A stretch of DNA of 64,000 nucleotides from CAIQPS01 sp963783835 (GTDB lineage Bacteria; Actinomycetota; Thermoleophilia; RBG-16-64-13), in the NCBI GenBank assembly GCA_963783835.1, contig CAWAOX010000007.1, positions 22,378 to 86,377 on the forward strand, given 5' to 3'. Under the pieces are notes generated by a model that was given only the letters and a program-made list of their open reading frames with translations, was not told where the DNA came from and searched no databases. Shown here one piece after another: positions 61,869 through 64,000 of this stretch. Every line of letters begins with the position of its first letter. Position 1 is the first letter of the stretch. The position numbers and the translations under genes were made by a program.

Positions 61869-62981
61869 GTGATCGTCGGCTGCCCCAAAGAGATCAAGAA
61901 CAACGAGAACCGCGTGGGCTTGACCCCGGGCGGGGTATGGGCGCTTACTCAGGCCGGCCACGAGGTGCTTGTCGAGAGTTCTGCAGGGGCGGGTAGCCAT
62001 TTCTCGGATGACGAGTACCGGGGGAAGGGCGCCAAGATCGTTTCCACCGGCGCCGAGGTCTGGGGCAGGTCGGAGATGGTGGTCAAGGTCAAGGAGCCGC
62101 TCCCGTCGGAGTATGACTTTTTCCGGGACGACTTGGTTCTTTTCACCTACCTGCATCTGGCCCCGGTCCCCGATCTGACCAAAGCCCTTCTTGATAGCGG
62201 CATCATCGGGATCGCCTACGAGACGGTGCAGACCGCCAACGGCGAACTCCCGCTGCTCGTGCCGATGAGTGAGGTGGCCGGCCGCATGGCCGTCACCGTC
62301 GGGGCCTACTACATGGGCTACCCGGCCGGGGGCAGCGGGCGCCTCATCGGCGGGGTACCGGGGGTATGCCCGGCGGAAGTCCTCATCATCGGCGGGGGCA
62401 TCGTGGGCATCAACGCCGCCAAGATGGCAGCGGGGCTGGGAGCTCGGGTCACCATCCTCGACCTCGACGCCGACCGGATGAAATACCTCGACGACGTCCT
62501 GCCGCAGAACTGCGTGACCGTGCACAGTGACCGTTCGGCCATCGAACGTCACCTGCCCTCCTCGGACCTGGTCATCGGCGCCGTGCTTGTTGCCGGGACC
62601 GTCGCGCCCAAGCTGGTGACGAGGGACATGCTGCACCTCATGCAGCCGCGGTCGGTGATCGTGGACGTGGCGGTCGACCAGGGCGGCTGCTTCGAGACGA
62701 CCCATGCGACCAGCCACCAGGATCCCGTCTACTACGAAGAAGGGATACTGCACTACGCCGTCGCGAACATGCCGGGCGCCTATCCGCGTACGTCGACGCT
62801 TGCTCTGACCAACGTGACGCTCAAGTACGTGCTCGATCTGGCGAACAAGGGTGTGGTCAAAGCCGCCAAGGACGACTATGCGCTCCGGCTCGGGATCAAC
62901 ACCTGGCATGGCAGATTGACCTATGCCGGGGTGGCCGAGTCGCAGGGGCTCGCCTGGCAAGACATCCCGGAATTGGCCTGA
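61869..62981 (+). CDS. ald: Alanine dehydrogenase
   Basis: 370 residues from a GTG start behind AAAGGAG. The opening IVGCPKEIKNNENRVGLTPG is diagnostic. The substrate-site His is in LFTYLHLAP, and the Rossmann NAD site reads VLIIGGGIVGINAAKMA. VDVAVDQGGCFETTHAT is also conserved. It interconverts L-alanine and pyruvate with NAD(H) and ammonia. PdxST encoded upstream makes PLP, which this enzyme does not need, so the adjacency need not be functional. Confidence 0.97.
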   Translation: MIVGCPKEIKNNENRVGLTPGGVWALTQAGHEVLVESSAGAGSHFSDDEYRGKGAKIVSTGAEVWGRSEMVVKVKEPLPSEYDFFRDDLVLFTYLHLAPVPDLTKALLDSGIIGIAYETVQTANGELPLLVPMSEVAGRMAVTVGAYYMGYPAGGSGRLIGGVPGVCPAEVLIIGGGIVGINAAKMAAGLGARVTILDLDADRMKYLDDVLPQNCVTVHSDRSAIERHLPSSDLVIGAVLVAGTVAPKLVTRDMLHLMQPRSVIVDVAVDQGGCFETTHATSHQDPVYYEEGILHYAVANMPGAYPRTSTLALTNVTLKYVLDLANKGVVKAAKDDYALRLGINTWHGRLTYAGVAESQGLAWQDIPELA

Positions 62982-62983
62982 TT

Positions 62984-63015
62984 TTGCAGCGATATCTCGT
63001 CCGGCGGAGTATAAT
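62984..63015 (+). promoter_or_regulatory. Possible promoter for hdrC
   Basis: A perfect TATAAT at 63010-63015 lies 51 bp before the hdrC start. The best -35 (TTGCAG, 62984-62989) has a long 20-bp spacer, so the -35 assignment is uncertain. Confidence 0.45.
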
Positions 63016-63065
63016 TCTGGGCCCCCGAACTCGTTTTCGCCCTCTTTTCACGCGAGGAGGTAGGT

Positions 63066-63770
63066 TTGATACGGTATGACGCACATCAAGCGTCGCGCTA
63101 TCGGGACAGGCTTCTGGCCGAAGTCGAAGCCGATGTGCGCGACTGCTACCAGTGCGGCAACTGCTCTGCCGGTTGCCCGGCCGCGTTCACGTTCGACTAC
63201 CAGCCCAACCAGGTCATGCGCATGCTGCAGGTCGGGCTGGTCGATCGGGTCCTGGACTCCACGGCCGTTCAGTTGTGCGTCCAGTGCCTCACCTGCACGG
63301 GCCGCTGCCCGCGGAACATCGACATCGCGGGCGTCTTCGAAGACCTGAAGACGGTGGCGACCGCCCAGGGACGTGACGTCCCCGAGCATGCGAAGACGTT
63401 CAACGAGGCCTTCATGAACGCGGTGGCGCGCTTCGGCCGGCTGCCGGAGCTGTACATGATGGGCATGTTCTACCTGGGGACGATGAACCCGAAGATGGCC
63501 ATGGGCGACGTCGGGCTGGCGCTCCCCATGGTGACCAGGGGCAAGATGGGGTTCATCCCGCACCGGGCGAAGGGCGCGGACGAAGTGGGACGCATCTACA
63601 AGAAGACGATGGCTGCGGCCAAGGCCCGCGAGAAAGCGATGACTGAGGGAGCGGCCCGCGAAGCGGCCGCGGCCCAGTCGGCCCAGGCTGCTCCCTCGAA
63701 ACCGGTGGCGCACGGCGCCGAGCCGGCGAAGCCCGGCGAGGCCGCCGAGAGCGAGGTGGTGACGCCATGA
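63066..63770 (+). CDS. hdrC: Heterodisulfide reductase subunit C-like protein
   Basis: 234 residues from a TTG start behind GAGGAGG. Two [4Fe-4S] motifs are complete: Cys27-x2-Cys30-x2-Cys33-x3-Cys37 and Cys71-x2-Cys74-x2-Cys77-x3-Cys81. The helical region after them (GRLPELYMMGMFY, then GKMGFIPHRAKG) is typical of HdrC. The last ~45 residues are an Ala/Glu/Pro-rich tail. It passes electrons to HdrB, whose gene overlaps by four bases (ATGA). In bacteria such HdrCB pairs join flavin- or quinone-linked electron transfer. Confidence 0.92.
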   Translation: MIRYDAHQASRYRDRLLAEVEADVRDCYQCGNCSAGCPAAFTFDYQPNQVMRMLQVGLVDRVLDSTAVQLCVQCLTCTGRCPRNIDIAGVFEDLKTVATAQGRDVPEHAKTFNEAFMNAVARFGRLPELYMMGMFYLGTMNPKMAMGDVGLALPMVTRGKMGFIPHRAKGADEVGRIYKKTMAAAKAREKAMTEGAAREAAAAQSAQAAPSKPVAHGAEPAKPGEAAESEVVTP

Positions 63771-64000
63771 CCCTCGCCTACTATCCCGGGTGCTCTTTGC
63801 ACAAGTCCTCCGCCGAATTCGACGTCGCCACCCGCAAGATGCTGGCGGTGCTCGGCGTGCAATTCACCGAAGTCCCCGACTGGACCTGCTGCGGCTCCAG
63901 CCCGGCGCACATGATGGACCATCTCCTGGCCCAGGCGCTGGCGGCTCGCAACCTGCGCCAGGCCGCGGAGGTGGGCGACCAACTGCTGGCCCCCTGCCCC
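63767..64000 (+). CDS. hdrB: Heterodisulfide reductase subunit B-like protein (3' partial)
   Basis: 78 residues are visible before the window ends. The opening MTLAYYPGCSLHKSSAEFD and the pair in DWTCCGSSPAHMMD form the first CCG cysteine motif. That motif binds the non-cubane [4Fe-4S] clusters that reduce disulfides. APCP at the edge is the start of the downstream Cys pair. An hdrA or other partner may follow outside the window. Confidence 0.92.
   Translation, partial: MTLAYYPGCSLHKSSAEFDVATRKMLAVLGVQFTEVPDWTCCGSSPAHMMDHLLAQALAARNLRQAAEVGDQLLAPCP

Overview
The window is a GC-rich, gene-dense chromosomal segment. No gap between genes exceeds about 220 bp, and I saw no tRNA, rRNA, CRISPR array, prophage or intact insertion sequence. 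The gene set points to a deep-branching, anaerobic or facultative member of the Actinomycetota. Supporting this are an inositol-phosphate synthase / phosphatidylinositol-phosphate synthase / PimA-like block, a dnaK-grpE-dnaJ-hspR chaperone operon with a HAIR-like HspR site, many GTG/TTG starts, and lipoproteins with Thr-rich linkers. Anaerobic traits are a tungsten-type aldehyde oxidoreductase, a corrinoid/Fe-S reductase, HdrC/HdrB, the futalosine menaquinone route and a variant cytochrome c maturation system. The taxonomic placement is inference.

Layout. 1-8.3 kb: two paralogous amino-acid/aromatic-type ABC substrate-binding proteins, a divergent TetR regulator, then a tight operon of AOR, MoaD-like carrier, an ExH-type metal-dependent decarboxylase and a reductive-dehalogenase-like protein. 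This is the best candidate here for an undescribed catabolic system. 8.3-13.4 kb: lipoprotein, divergent YchF-like protein, Nudix hydrolase, AI-2E-type membrane protein. 13.4-17.4 kb: inositol phospholipid genes ending in an unusual PimA-like glycosyltransferase fused to a PHP phosphoesterase domain. 17.4-24.2 kb: divergent UDG, lipoproteins, RNA methyltransferase, ThrE fragment. 24.2-34.4 kb: clpB, a class A PBP, and dnaK-hsp20-grpE-dnaJ-hspR. 34.4-39.3 kb: FmdB-like protein behind a CIRCE-like repeat, surE, HAD phosphatase, ligA, and an orphan CpaF-like ATPase.

39.4-42.6 kb: tungstate transporter tupABC and an unannotated 57-residue Cys-containing protein. 42.7-47.4 kb: ccmE-F-A-B-C-D on the minus strand, with a CxxxY-type CcmE and no ccmH. 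47.6-51.4 kb: molybdopterin cofactor genes (MobA-MobB fusion, MoaA, MoaC-MOSC fusion, Mog). 51.4-53.7 kb: diguanylate cyclase and glycosyltransferase. 53.8-60.1 kb: menaquinone genes (UbiD-like, UbiA-like, UbiE, MqnE, MqnA, MqnC) linked by overlapping start/stop codons. 60.2-64 kb: pdxST, alanine dehydrogenase, and hdrC plus the start of hdrB.

Tungsten runs through the window: uptake (TupABC), pterin cofactor synthesis (Moa/Mob/Mog) and a user enzyme (AOR with MoaD). Menaquinone, cytochrome c maturation and Hdr genes fit an anaerobic respiratory chain.

Quality caveat: clpB, moaA, ubiE, mqnE and mqnA each carry single-base frameshifts, mostly at G/C-rich runs, while both sides keep well-conserved protein sequence. 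Consensus errors are the simplest explanation. Those genes are annotated across the shift.
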